From: Candidatus Rokuibacteriota bacterium
GTDB taxonomy: Bacteria > Methylomirabilota > Methylomirabilia > Rokubacteriales > CSP1-6
Direction: 5' to 3'
Length of the DNA stretch: 64,000 bases
Assembly: GCA_003220535.1 (NCBI GenBank)
Contig: QHSU01000078.1
Location: forward strand, 62,001-126,000
A model generated the notes under the pieces. It was not told the DNA's origin. It saw nothing but the letters and a program-made list of their open reading frames with translations, and made no database searches. Positions within the stretch are counted from its first letter, which is position 1. The number at the start of each line of letters is the position of its first letter. Position numbers and translations under genes: made by a program. This document shows, piece by piece, positions 1 to 10,225 of this stretch.

Positions 1-255
1 GTTGCCGCGATGCTCCTCCAGCTTCGCCTCGAATCGGGCGAAGAGGGTGAACGCGTCCGCGGCGGCTCCGGCGAACCCCGCGACCACGCGGTCGCCGTAG
101 AGCTTTCGAACCTTCCGGGCGCCGGCCTTGACGATGGTGTTTCCGATCGAGACCTGCCCGTCACCGGCGACCGCTACCTGACTGCGGTGACGGACCGCGA
201 CGACCGTGGTCGAGTGAATCGATTGTGGTCGCGGCGTCTGTGAGGCCGGCTTCAC
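1..255 (-). CDS. hslV: ATP-dependent protease proteolytic subunit HslV (ClpQ), partial
   Basis: HslV is the threonine-protease chamber of the HslUV cytosolic protease. The visible N-terminal part (about 84 residues) carries the family pattern: a Thr-Thr pair followed by VVAV, the AGDGQVS stretch, GNTIVKAGARKVRKLY and the AGFAGAAADAFTLF segment. The gene runs off the left edge of the window, so the C-terminal half is not seen. The GTG at 255 is the first in-frame start and gives 17 residues before the catalytic Thr pair, longer than the 1-2 residues usual in proteobacteria. A non-standard ATT nearer the threonines cannot be excluded. It lies 58 bp downstream of xerC, as in the Bacillus topA-xerC-clpQ-clpY order, so hslU would be expected just outside the window. 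Confidence 0.9.
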   Translation of the reverse strand, partial: MKPASQTPRPQSIHSTTVVAVRHRSQVAVAGDGQVSIGNTIVKAGARKVRKLYGDRVVAGFAGAAADAFTLFARFEAKLEEHRGN

Positions 256-313
256 CGAGGGCGACCTGAGCAAGCCACGGCGTGGCTCCGCACGCCCGAC
301 TTTCGCGGTGCGC

Positions 314-1188
314 TCATTTGGCATGGGCGCGCGGGTGCGCGGCGTCGTACACGCGCATGAGCTGGTCGGCGCCCACGTGCGTGTAACGCTGCGTTGTCGA
401 CAACCGGCTGTGGCCGAGGAGCTCCTGGATCACCCGGAGATCGGCACCGGCGTCCAGCAGATGGGTCGCGAACGTGTGACGCAGCGTGTGCGGGCTCACT
501 CGGCGCGTGATGCTGCACGCCGACGCGCTCCGCCGCACGATCGAGTGGATCGAGCGCACCGTGAGCCTCCCGCCGCGCCGGTTGGCGAAGAGCGGCCCGC
601 GGGCGGCGCCGCGCCCGGCCAGGTAGGCGCCGAGCGCGCCCGCCGCCCGCCTTCCGTACGGGACGATCCGCTCCTTTCGTCCCTTGCCGAGGACGCGCAC
701 GGTCTGCTGCGACCGGTCGACGTCGTCGAGGTCGAGACCTGTCAGCTCCGAGACGCGCAGGCCGGTGGCGTAGAGGAGCTCGAGCACGGCGACGTCACGC
801 GCGCGCGTCGCACCGTCGAGCCGAGCGTCCATCAAGGCCATCGCCTCATCGATCGGCAGGAACGAGACGAGCTTCCTGGGAGGTCGGGGGCCCCGGACCT
901 CGCGCGCGACGTTTCGCTCGAGCACGCCGCGCCGCACCAGGAACCGGAACCAGCTCCGCAGGGCGGCGAGCTTCCGCGCGATCGTGACCGTGTCGAGCCC
1001 GCGCGCGTGCAGATGGGCGAGGTAGCCGCGCACGAGGCGTGGATCGACGTCGGAGAGCCAGGTGCCGGCGTCACCGGCGCCGGCGTACTGTACGAACTCG
1101 AGCAGGTCGCTCCGGTAGCTTCGAAGCGTGTGCGGCGACGCGTCTTTCTCCAGAGTGAGGTGGCGGAGAAACGCAGCCAGTGGATCCT

Positions 1189-1192
<4 letters not shown>
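314..1192 (-). CDS. xerC: Tyrosine recombinase XerC
   Basis: A 292-residue site-specific tyrosine recombinase, expected to resolve chromosome dimers at dif sites. The N-terminal SAM-like DNA-binding domain spans about residues 1-90 and the catalytic domain about 108-285. All catalytic residues are visible: Arg146 (ATGLRVSEL), Lys170 (LGKGRKER), His235 and Arg238 (HTLRHTFA), His261 (LGHSRLSTT) and the nucleophile Tyr270 (QRYTHV). The ATG at 1192 overlaps the topA stop by four bases (ATGA), which points to translational coupling. The open frame continues upstream, but only as a shadow of topA. XerC rather than XerD is preferred because of the topA and hslV neighbours; the residues alone do not separate the two. 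Confidence 0.93.
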
Positions 1193-3438
<2,246 letters not shown>

Positions 3439-4332
3439 CTACGCTCTCCCCGCGCGCGACTCGACCGAGACCCATCGCTGTCCCGCCAGCTGCCGGGCCC
3501 AACCGCCCAGCTCGAGGGTCATGAGCAGCGCCGCCGCCCGCGCGGGACCGAGCCCTGCGCGCGCGATGAGCTGCTCGATGTGCTGCGGCTCGTCCGGAGC
3601 CAGCAACCTGAGCATCTGTCCCTCGTCACTCCCGTTCTCGGGCTGATGCTGCTCGCCCGACGGCGCCGACGACCCGCGCACGGCGCGGCGCCACGGTTCT
3701 GGCAATTCTGACACGATGTCCTGCCAGCATGTAACGAGTTTAGCACCGTCCTGGATGAGGCGATGGGTGCCGACGCTCGTCGGCGACGTGATTCGGCCAG
3801 GAACGGCGAAGGTTTCCCGCCCGAGATCGCCCGCGAATCCAGCGGTGATCAGAGCGCCGCTCCGCTCGGTGGCCTCGACGACGACGACGCCGAGCGCCAG
3901 CCCGGCGAGCGTACGGTTGCGCGCAGGAAAGTTGCCGGGGAGCGCCGGCATTCCCGGCGCGAACTGCGATACGAGCGCGCCCCGCGTCTCGATCGCGCGC
4001 GCCAGCTCGCCGTTCTCGGGTGGATAGACGATGTCGACGCCGCACCCGAACACGGCCAGGGTGCGCCCGCCGGCCGCCAGGGCGCTCCGGTGCGCCGCGG
4101 TGTCGACGCCGCGCGCCAGGCCGCTCACGATCGTCACGCCGCGGCCGGCGAGATCGCCCGCGAGCTGCTCCGCGACGGCGATCCCGTACGGTGTGGGACG
4201 GCGCGAGCCGACGATCGCGATGGCCAGCGCGTCGTCGGCGTGAAGCACGCCGCGTACGAAGAGCGCGGGCGGCGAAGGAATGGCGCTCAACAGCGCAGGG
4301 TAGCGAGGGTCTCCTGATCGCAGCTCAATCAT
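3439..4332 (-). CDS. dprA: DNA processing protein DprA/Smf
   Basis: DprA loads RecA on incoming single-stranded DNA during transformation and is present in many bacteria not known to be competent. The Rossmann-like domain is evident from GSRRPTPYG, SGLARGVDTAAHRSAL and the phosphate-binding GCGVDIVYPPEN segment, then the ARNRTLAGLA and GALITAG motifs. The last 60 residues or so resemble the winged-helix domain (DEPQHIEQLIARAGL). At 297 residues it lacks the N-terminal SAM-type extension of longer homologues. It is the first gene of a tight dprA-topA-xerC-hslV run. Confidence 0.93.
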   Translation of the reverse strand: MIELRSGDPRYPALLSAIPSPPALFVRGVLHADDALAIAIVGSRRPTPYGIAVAEQLAGDLAGRGVTIVSGLARGVDTAAHRSALAAGGRTLAVFGCGVDIVYPPENGELARAIETRGALVSQFAPGMPALPGNFPARNRTLAGLALGVVVVEATERSGALITAGFAGDLGRETFAVPGRITSPTSVGTHRLIQDGAKLVTCWQDIVSELPEPWRRAVRGSSAPSGEQHQPENGSDEGQMLRLLAPDEPQHIEQLIARAGLGPARAAALLMTLELGGWARQLAGQRWVSVESRAGRA

Positions 4333-4411
4333 CGACGTCGCGCGGAGTGGGCCTCAGTATAGCGAAGAGGCTCTCCTCGCCAAAGCGTCGGAACGGATAC
4401 GGTGCGGGGCG

Positions 4412-5314
4412 CTACCGGCGGACGGCGTGCGTCACCAGCAGCGACTGCGCCATGGTCGCCGCCTCGGACTTCGGATACTTGCTGACGACTCGCTGCCACG
4501 CCTGCTGCGCGCGCGGAAGGTCGCGCAGGCGCACGTAGCAGAGACCGATCTTGACTAGCGCGTCGGGCGCCTTCGCCTGCCCGTGCTCGAACACCTTCTC
4601 GAACTCGAGCAGCGCCTGGCGGTAGTCGCGCTGGACCCAGTAGGCCTCGCCGATCCAGTACTGCGCGTTTCCCGTGAGCGGATGCTTTGGGTACTTCGCG
4701 ATGAAGTCGATGAAGTCCAGCACGGCCTGTCCGTGTTCGCGCGACCGAAAAGTGGCGAGGGCGGTGGCGTACTCCGTCTCCGGGTTGCCGGCCCGGGGCG
4801 CGGGCCGAGGAGGCACCACGGAGGGCGCCGGCGCCACCGGCGGCATGGGCGGCGCCAGCGACGGAGGTGTCGTGGACGGCGTGGACGGCGCGGGCGGCAC
4901 GGTCGGAACGGTCGGCGCGGGCGCCGGGGGAACGCGCGGACGCTCGACCGCCGTGGCCGGCGGTGGCGTCGCGGCCGGGGGGGCGAGGGCGTCTACGCGT
5001 GCGCGCGTTTCTCCGAGCGTCGTGTTCGCGGCGTCAGCGCGCTTGTTGAGGGACGCCACCTCGTCGGCGAGCGCCGTGACCCCCGACTCAGCTCGGCTCG
5101 TTCGTGCGTCGAGCGCCTGGAGTTGCGGCGTGGCACGGGCGAGATCACGGGCGGTGACTTCCTGCGCGACGCGCATCTCGGCCAGCTCCGCACGGAGCTT
5201 GCCGACATCGGACTCGAGTTGACCCACCGCGCCCCGACTTGCGCACCCGCTCGCGAGGATCGCCACCGCGGCCAAGGCGCGCAGGGCTCGGCTCATCCGG
5301 GCCGACCGTAGCAT
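4412..5314 (-). CDS. CpoB/YbgF-like periplasmic lipoprotein with coiled coil and TPR
   Basis: CpoB (YbgF) proteins couple outer-membrane constriction by Tol-Pal to peptidoglycan synthesis. This 300-residue protein starts with a short arginine-rich segment and a hydrophobic stretch ending in the lipobox LASGC, which predicts a lipid-anchored periplasmic product. Residues of about 30-110 look like a coiled coil (leucine/alanine heptads with many charged residues). A long proline/alanine linker follows. The C-terminal 120 residues contain tetratricopeptide-like repeats typical of YbgF (AQYWIGEAYWVQRDYRQAL, then a KYPKSEAA-type segment). The start may instead be the Met at 5296, six codons in. 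No tol or pal gene is in the window, which is unlike the usual context. Confidence 0.8.
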   Translation of the reverse strand: MLRSARMSRALRALAAVAILASGCASRGAVGQLESDVGKLRAELAEMRVAQEVTARDLARATPQLQALDARTSRAESGVTALADEVASLNKRADAANTTLGETRARVDALAPPAATPPPATAVERPRVPPAPAPTVPTVPPAPSTPSTTPPSLAPPMPPVAPAPSVVPPRPAPRAGNPETEYATALATFRSREHGQAVLDFIDFIAKYPKHPLTGNAQYWIGEAYWVQRDYRQALLEFEKVFEHGQAKAPDALVKIGLCYVRLRDLPRAQQAWQRVVSKYPKSEAATMAQSLLVTHAVRR

Positions 5315-5337
5315 GCGCCGGAAAACGATGTCAACGT

Positions 5338-6552
5338 TCAGCGCGATCTCGGCTCGAGCGAACGGAGGAGGATGACGTCGACCGGTTCGCCGGCCGCGAT
5401 CGTCGTGTCCGGCGCGACAACGGCGAGGCCGTCGGCGAGGACCATCGAGCGGAGGATCGCCGAGCCCTGGTCGCCGGTGAGACGGGCCCCGTAGCCCCCG
5501 GTGTCTGGCGTCAGCGTGACGCGCAGGTAGCCGCGCCGTGACCCCGGGTTGGCGATCATCTCGAGTGCTGGCACCCGGAGCCGCGGGCGGTCGACCGAAT
5601 CGGCGCCAGCCATCCGGCGCAGCGCCGGGCGCACGAACAGCTCGAAGGTCACCATCGCCGAAACCGGGTTGCCGGGCAGCCCGAACACCGGGCGGCCGGC
5701 GTGGGTGCCGAAGGTGATGGGTTTGCCCGGCCGCATCGAGACCTTCCAGAGATGGAGCTCGGCTCCGCTCCGCTCCAGCGCCTCGCGCACCAGGTCGAGC
5801 TCGCCCACCGACACGCCCGCCGAGGTCACGAGGACGTCGGCGGCCGCGAGGCCCCAGCGAAGACGCTCGGTGATCGCCTCGAGGTGATCGGGGACGACAC
5901 CCAGATTGATGGGCTCGGCGCCCGCCTCGATCACCTGCGCCATCAACGAGTACGTGTTCGTGTTGGGAATCTGACCCGGCCCCGGCTCGGTCCCGAGGTC
6001 CGCGAGCTCGTTGCCCGTCGAGAGGATCGCGACGCGCGGACGCCGGAAAACACGCACCTGAGCGTACCCGAGGGTCGCGAGCAGCCCCACTTCGGCGGCG
6101 CCGATGACACCGCTGGGCTGGACGACGACGTCCCCCACGTGGACGTCCTCACCCGCCGGCCGGACGAAGGCGCCCGCGGCGACCCGGCCGGTGATCGTGA
6201 CGCGCTCGCCGTCGGCGGCGACGTCCTCCTGGGGCACCACGGCATCGGCGCCCTCGGGCAGCGGCGCGCCGGTGAAGATCCGCATCGCCTCCCCTGCCCG
6301 GAGCGGGCGGGACGGCAACGTCCCGGCAATGATCCGGCCGACGACGGCCAGCTCGACCGGGTCCCCCCGCGTGTCCCGGGCGCGGACGGCATACCCATCC
6401 ATCGACGAGTTCGCCCAGGGGGGAATCAGCGACCGCGAGACGATGGGTTCGGCGAGCACGCGACCGAGGGCCGCCATCACCTCGACCCGCTCAACCGCCA
6501 ACGGCTCTACGCGTGAAAGAATCTGTCCAAGCGCGTCCTCGACCGTCAACAC
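5338..6552 (-). CDS. moeA: Molybdopterin molybdenumtransferase MoeA
   Basis: Inserts molybdenum into adenylylated molybdopterin, completing the molybdenum cofactor in the cytosol. The 404-residue protein has the full domain set: an N-terminal segment with SMDGYAVRA, the beta-barrel domain with FTGAPLPEGADAVVPQED, the MoCF-like domain with ILSTGNEL and GVSVGELD, the FGLPGNPVSAMVTFELF stretch and the C-terminal beta domain (about 330-400). A supply of Moco fits the formate dehydrogenase encoded at 23-28 kb. It lies between the act operon and the cpoB-like gene with no obvious operon partner. Confidence 0.95.
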   Translation of the reverse strand: MLTVEDALGQILSRVEPLAVERVEVMAALGRVLAEPIVSRSLIPPWANSSMDGYAVRARDTRGDPVELAVVGRIIAGTLPSRPLRAGEAMRIFTGAPLPEGADAVVPQEDVAADGERVTITGRVAAGAFVRPAGEDVHVGDVVVQPSGVIGAAEVGLLATLGYAQVRVFRRPRVAILSTGNELADLGTEPGPGQIPNTNTYSLMAQVIEAGAEPINLGVVPDHLEAITERLRWGLAAADVLVTSAGVSVGELDLVREALERSGAELHLWKVSMRPGKPITFGTHAGRPVFGLPGNPVSAMVTFELFVRPALRRMAGADSVDRPRLRVPALEMIANPGSRRGYLRVTLTPDTGGYGARLTGDQGSAILRSMVLADGLAVVAPDTTIAAGEPVDVILLRSLEPRSR

Positions 6553-6571
6553 ACCGTTACTCTACTACACG

Positions 6572-6722
6572 GGCTCTCCGCTGGGCGCGGGGCGCGGAGC
6601 TGCTCCCCGCGACCCGTGTAGTCAGGGTCGGTCCCACGCTCCCGCGCGGAGAACGACCATCAACGAAGGTTGGCTAGCGTGGTCGCGGGGGCACCTCCGT
6701 GCCCCGCGCCCAGCGGAGAGCC
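6572..6722. repeat. Imperfect inverted repeat element between actF and moeA
   Basis: The outermost arms, 6572-6593 and 6701-6722, are perfect 22-bp reverse complements. Homology continues inward for another 20 bp with a few mismatches and one bulge (6594-6614 against 6681-6700). About 65 bp of unpaired sequence lies between. The element fills the 179-bp gap between the actF stop (6732) and the moeA start (6552). It has no open frame and no transposase, so it may be a MITE- or REP-like palindromic element or a strong RNA hairpin that ends or protects the act transcript. Confidence 0.8.
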
Positions 6723-6731
6723 ACGCGAAGG

Positions 6732-7841
6732 TCAGTGGCCCGTGTGCGGAAGATTGAGGACGGGCTTGAAGCGGGCGAAGAACCAGCGCCGGCTCAGCAC
6801 GAACAGCGCGAGGAAGCCCGCGGTGATGGCGAGGTCGCGCAGGCTGAACGGCAGCCGGGCGCTCGACGAGACCGACGGGAACACGACGAACACGCGCTCG
6901 AGGAAAATCGCGACGAGGCCGAAGACCGACACCACGACGAGCGGGGCGTGTCGCTGCGGCGGCCGCCCGGTGAGGCGCTTGAGCAGATACGCGAACGGGA
7001 TCAGCCAGCCTACGACCAGCACGACCCAGGCCAGCGTCGTCCACGGCTGGACGAAGACGCGCTTGACGAAAAACCGCGTCTCCACCGGCACGTTGCCGTA
7101 CCAGATCACGAGATACTGCGACCAGAAGAAGTACATCCACATGATCGACATGGCGAATTGAAGCTTGGCCACGTCCTGGATCGCGGCCGGCGGGATCGAG
7201 GCGCGGCCGCGGGCGTTGGCCCGGATCGTGAGGATCGACAAGAGGCAGAACGCCGTGTAGAGCGCGCTGACGGCGAAGTACCCGCCGAAGAGACCGCTGT
7301 ACCACTTGGGATCCAGCGACATCACGAGGTCGAATCCCCACAGCGATACCGTCACGAGCCACAGCATCAAGAGAATCACCGCGACGCGATTGCGATGGAC
7401 GCGCTCGCGCTCCTCGTCTTGCGGGATCGCGTCGCGCAGGAGGGCGCGCACGAAGGCGAAGCAGATGGCGAACAGCACCGCCGCGCACCCGTACGTGCGT
7501 AGCCAGAAGAACGGCACGTTGAGCCATCCGGCCTTGGCCGGAATCGGCGTCGTGACCCACGGATAGAGGACCGCCTGGCCGGTGTACAGGACGAGGAGCA
7601 GGACGAACGCCGTCGGCAGGAAGCCAGCCGTCGTCAGCGCGATGCGGCGGACGCTTGGAGACCAGCGAGCTTCTGTGATTTGCATCATGCCCGCGATCGC
7701 CGGCCCGGTCACCGCGAGGCCCGACCAGAAGACGAGGTTGACCAGATAGATCGACCAGACCTGAGCCGCGTCGTCGGAGTTCGCGCCGACGAGGAAGACG
7801 ACCGCGCCGAGCGCGGCCACGAGACTCCAGAACACGGTCAT
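6732..7841 (-). CDS. actF: Alternative complex III subunit ActF (quinol:cytochrome c oxidoreductase, membrane subunit)
   Basis: ActF is an integral membrane subunit of alternative complex III, which oxidises quinol and passes electrons to cytochrome c or directly to an oxidase. The 369-residue product has about ten hydrophobic segments, starting with FWSLVAALGAVVFLVGA, and conserved-looking aromatic clusters such as SIMWMYFFWSQYLVIWYGN near the middle. The ATG at 7841 overlaps the actE stop (ATGA); the open frame extends further upstream only as a shadow of actE. It is the last gene of the actABCDEF set. No actG or oxidase genes follow. Confidence 0.9.
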   Translation of the reverse strand: MTVFWSLVAALGAVVFLVGANSDDAAQVWSIYLVNLVFWSGLAVTGPAIAGMMQITEARWSPSVRRIALTTAGFLPTAFVLLLVLYTGQAVLYPWVTTPIPAKAGWLNVPFFWLRTYGCAAVLFAICFAFVRALLRDAIPQDEERERVHRNRVAVILLMLWLVTVSLWGFDLVMSLDPKWYSGLFGGYFAVSALYTAFCLLSILTIRANARGRASIPPAAIQDVAKLQFAMSIMWMYFFWSQYLVIWYGNVPVETRFFVKRVFVQPWTTLAWVVLVVGWLIPFAYLLKRLTGRPPQRHAPLVVVSVFGLVAIFLERVFVVFPSVSSSARLPFSLRDLAITAGFLALFVLSRRWFFARFKPVLNLPHTGH

Positions 7842-8344
7842 TTCTGTGCGATGGACCGAAGGAAGTTCACGATGTGCCACGCCTCCTGCGACGAGAGCGC
7901 CTCGCCGTAGGCGGGCATCACCGCGCCGCCGACGACGATGTAGCTGTGCCAGTACCCGTCCGTCCGCTGCTTCTGGAGCTCGGCGTTCGTCAAATCGGGC
8001 GTCGGGATGAATTTGGTCGCGACCAGCCCCGTGATTCCACCCCTGCCCTCGGGACCGTGGCACGGCACGCAAAATGTCGCGAAGCGATCCTTGCCGATCG
8101 CCACCGAGGCTTCCGACGCCTTCACCGGATTCGGGCGCTTGGCCGCGACGTCGCGCTGTTCCCGCGGGATGATGAGCTCGCCACCGCGCGGCACCACGCC
8201 CGCGGGCATCGAGAACACGCGCTCGCCCGGCACGATACGGGCGGTCTGGGTCATGTTGTCGTTCCAGCGCACGACGATCGCCGCGCCCCACGCGCCGGCC
8301 GCCGCGCCGACCACCAACAGCATGAGGATGAAGACGTATTTCAT
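7838..8344 (-). CDS. actE: Alternative complex III subunit ActE (monohaem cytochrome c)
   Basis: A 168-residue exported cytochrome c. An N-terminal signal anchor (YVFILMLLVVGAAAGAW) precedes a class I cytochrome fold with one haem-binding motif, CVPCH, near residue 91, and a likely axial methionine in GGAVMPAYGEAL. The IVNFLRSI end is typical of class I cytochromes. ActE carries electrons from the quinol-oxidising core of alternative complex III at the outer face of the membrane. It lies directly after actD and overlaps actF by four bases. Confidence 0.92.
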   Translation of the reverse strand: MKYVFILMLLVVGAAAGAWGAAIVVRWNDNMTQTARIVPGERVFSMPAGVVPRGGELIIPREQRDVAAKRPNPVKASEASVAIGKDRFATFCVPCHGPEGRGGITGLVATKFIPTPDLTNAELQKQRTDGYWHSYIVVGGAVMPAYGEALSSQEAWHIVNFLRSIAQK

Positions 8345-8354
8345 TTCGTTCCTG

Positions 8355-8891
8355 TCATCGGGATTTCACTTCTTCGGCGCCGGCGGCGCGCAGGAGCTCG
8401 TGCACTGCGCCGGCGCGCTCGGGGGCGCAGTGGACGGCCACGCCGAAGCGGTCGTTGGTGAACCGCGGATCGAACGTGGGACTCGGCGACAAACGCGGCA
8501 ACCGTCCGAGCACGACCATGCCGATGATCGTCGCCAGCCCACCGAACAACACCATCAGCTCGAACGCGATGATGAAGAAGGGGGGCAGCGACGAGCCGAC
8601 GATGGCTCCGGGCACGAGCTGCAGATACTTTCCGCCGGTGACCTGCCCCCACACGAGCGAGCTCCAGATTGTCAGCAGGAAGGCCGAGGCGATCCCGGCG
8701 AGCCCGCCGATCAGCGTGAACAGGCGGACCCGGCTCACCGGCCGGTCGCGCTCGAGCACCTCTTCGATCTCGTGCACCGGCAGCGGCGTGTAGACCGTGA
8801 GGTCGTGATAGCCGCGCGCGCGCAGCTCCTCGAGGGCCCGCACCGTCGTGTCCACGTGGGCGAAGACGCCGAGGATCGTCTCAGTGGCCAT
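8355..8891 (-). CDS. actD: Alternative complex III subunit ActD (DUF3341)
   Basis: A 178-residue protein matching the DUF3341 family. The N-terminal half resembles the start of the family (GVFAHVDTTVRALEELRARGYHDLTVYTP). Two membrane helices follow (about 58-83 and 100-128), then a soluble C-terminal domain. ActD is a membrane-attached subunit of alternative complex III with no known cofactor. Its start overlaps the end of actC by 11 bp, and actE follows after 10 bp. Confidence 0.9.
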   Translation of the reverse strand: MATETILGVFAHVDTTVRALEELRARGYHDLTVYTPLPVHEIEEVLERDRPVSRVRLFTLIGGLAGIASAFLLTIWSSLVWGQVTGGKYLQLVPGAIVGSSLPPFFIIAFELMVLFGGLATIIGMVVLGRLPRLSPSPTFDPRFTNDRFGVAVHCAPERAGAVHELLRAAGAEEVKSR

Positions 8892-10221
8892 GGGCCCTGT
8901 CCCGCACGGGCGGTGGGATCGTCTCCTTGACCTCGACGATCGAGAGCGACGGCATCAGCTTGATGAAGCCCAGGAACAGGAGGAAGAAGAAGGAGAAGCT
9001 GCCGATGACGATCATCGTGTCGGTCGGGCTCGGATAGTAGATGCCCCACGTGTAGGGATAGAAGTCGTGGCCGAGCGACGGCACGATGATGTTGAAGCGC
9101 TCGAACCACATCCCGATCAGCACCAGGATGGACACGACGTAGAGCACGACGGGGCTCGTGCGGGCGCGCTTCCAGAAGAGGATCAGCGGGGCGATGCAGT
9201 TGCAGAAGTACATGGTCCACAGCGCCCAGGCGTACGTGGCGGTCACCTTCCAGAAGAGCGAGGCCTTCTCGATGTGCTCGCCGCTGTAGAGCGAGGTGAA
9301 GATCTCGCACAGGTAGAAGTAGGTCAGGACGAGGCCCGTGACGAGGATCAGCTTCCCCATCGCGTCCAGGTGCTTCTCCTGGATGTAGGCGTGGAGGTTG
9401 AAGAAGTGACGCATCGGCAGGACCAGTATCAGCACCATCGCGAATCCGGAGAAGATCGCCCCGTCGACGAAGAAGGGCGCGAAGAGCGTGGAGTGCCAGC
9501 CGGGAACCAGCGCCATCGCGAAGTCCCACGACACGACGCTGTGAACGGAGAGCACGAGGGGCGTCGCCAGCGACGCCAGGAGCCCGTAGGCGCGCCGGTA
9601 GTGACGCCACTGCGTGTCGGAGCCCTCCCAGCCGAGCGCCAGCATGCCGAAGATGCGGCGGCGCCAGCCCTTCGAGGCGTCGCGCAGGGCAGCGATGTCG
9701 GGGACGAGCCCGACGATGAAGAACACGGTGCTGATCGAGAGGTATGTCGAGATCGCGAACACGTCCCAGACCAGGGGCGACCGGAAGTTGGGCCAGAGAT
9801 AGCGCTGGTTCGGGTACGGCAGCAGGAAGTACGCGAACCACATGCGTCCGGCGTGGATGAGCGGGAACAGGCCCGCCGTCATGACCGCGAAGATCGTCAT
9901 CGCCTCGGCCGCCCGGTAGATCGACGTCCGCCAGCGGGCGCGGAAGAGATAGAGGATGGCCGAGATCAGGGTGCCCGCGTGGCCGATGCCGATCCAGAAC
10001 ACGAAGGTCGTGATGTACATCGCCCACATCTGGGGCACGCGCTTGCCCGCCATGCCCATGCCCCACCAGACCTGCCCGGTCCAGGCGACGAAGAACCCGG
10101 CGAGCAGCAGCGCCACGAAGCACATCCAGGCGAAATAGAGGTTGCCCGGCGGCTCCAGCGTGCGGAGGACGTCGCGGTTGACGTCGGCGAACGTGGGGGA
10201 CGTGGTCCGGCCGTCGCTCAT
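8881..10221 (-). CDS. actC: Alternative complex III subunit ActC (NrfD/PsrC-like quinol-binding)
   Basis: A polytopic membrane protein of 446 residues from the NrfD/PsrC family; in alternative complex III it forms the quinol-binding membrane part next to the iron-sulfur arm of ActB. About ten membrane spans are visible, beginning at FAWMCFVALLLAGFFVAW. Family features include the GIGHAGTLISAILYLFR and HAGRMWFAYFLLPYPNQR segments. It starts four bases downstream of actB and overlaps actD. Confidence 0.92.
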   Translation of the reverse strand: MSDGRTTSPTFADVNRDVLRTLEPPGNLYFAWMCFVALLLAGFFVAWTGQVWWGMGMAGKRVPQMWAMYITTFVFWIGIGHAGTLISAILYLFRARWRTSIYRAAEAMTIFAVMTAGLFPLIHAGRMWFAYFLLPYPNQRYLWPNFRSPLVWDVFAISTYLSISTVFFIVGLVPDIAALRDASKGWRRRIFGMLALGWEGSDTQWRHYRRAYGLLASLATPLVLSVHSVVSWDFAMALVPGWHSTLFAPFFVDGAIFSGFAMVLILVLPMRHFFNLHAYIQEKHLDAMGKLILVTGLVLTYFYLCEIFTSLYSGEHIEKASLFWKVTATYAWALWTMYFCNCIAPLILFWKRARTSPVVLYVVSILVLIGMWFERFNIIVPSLGHDFYPYTWGIYYPSPTDTMIVIGSFSFFFLLFLGFIKLMPSLSIVEVKETIPPPVRDRAHGH

Positions 10222-10225
10222 CGGC

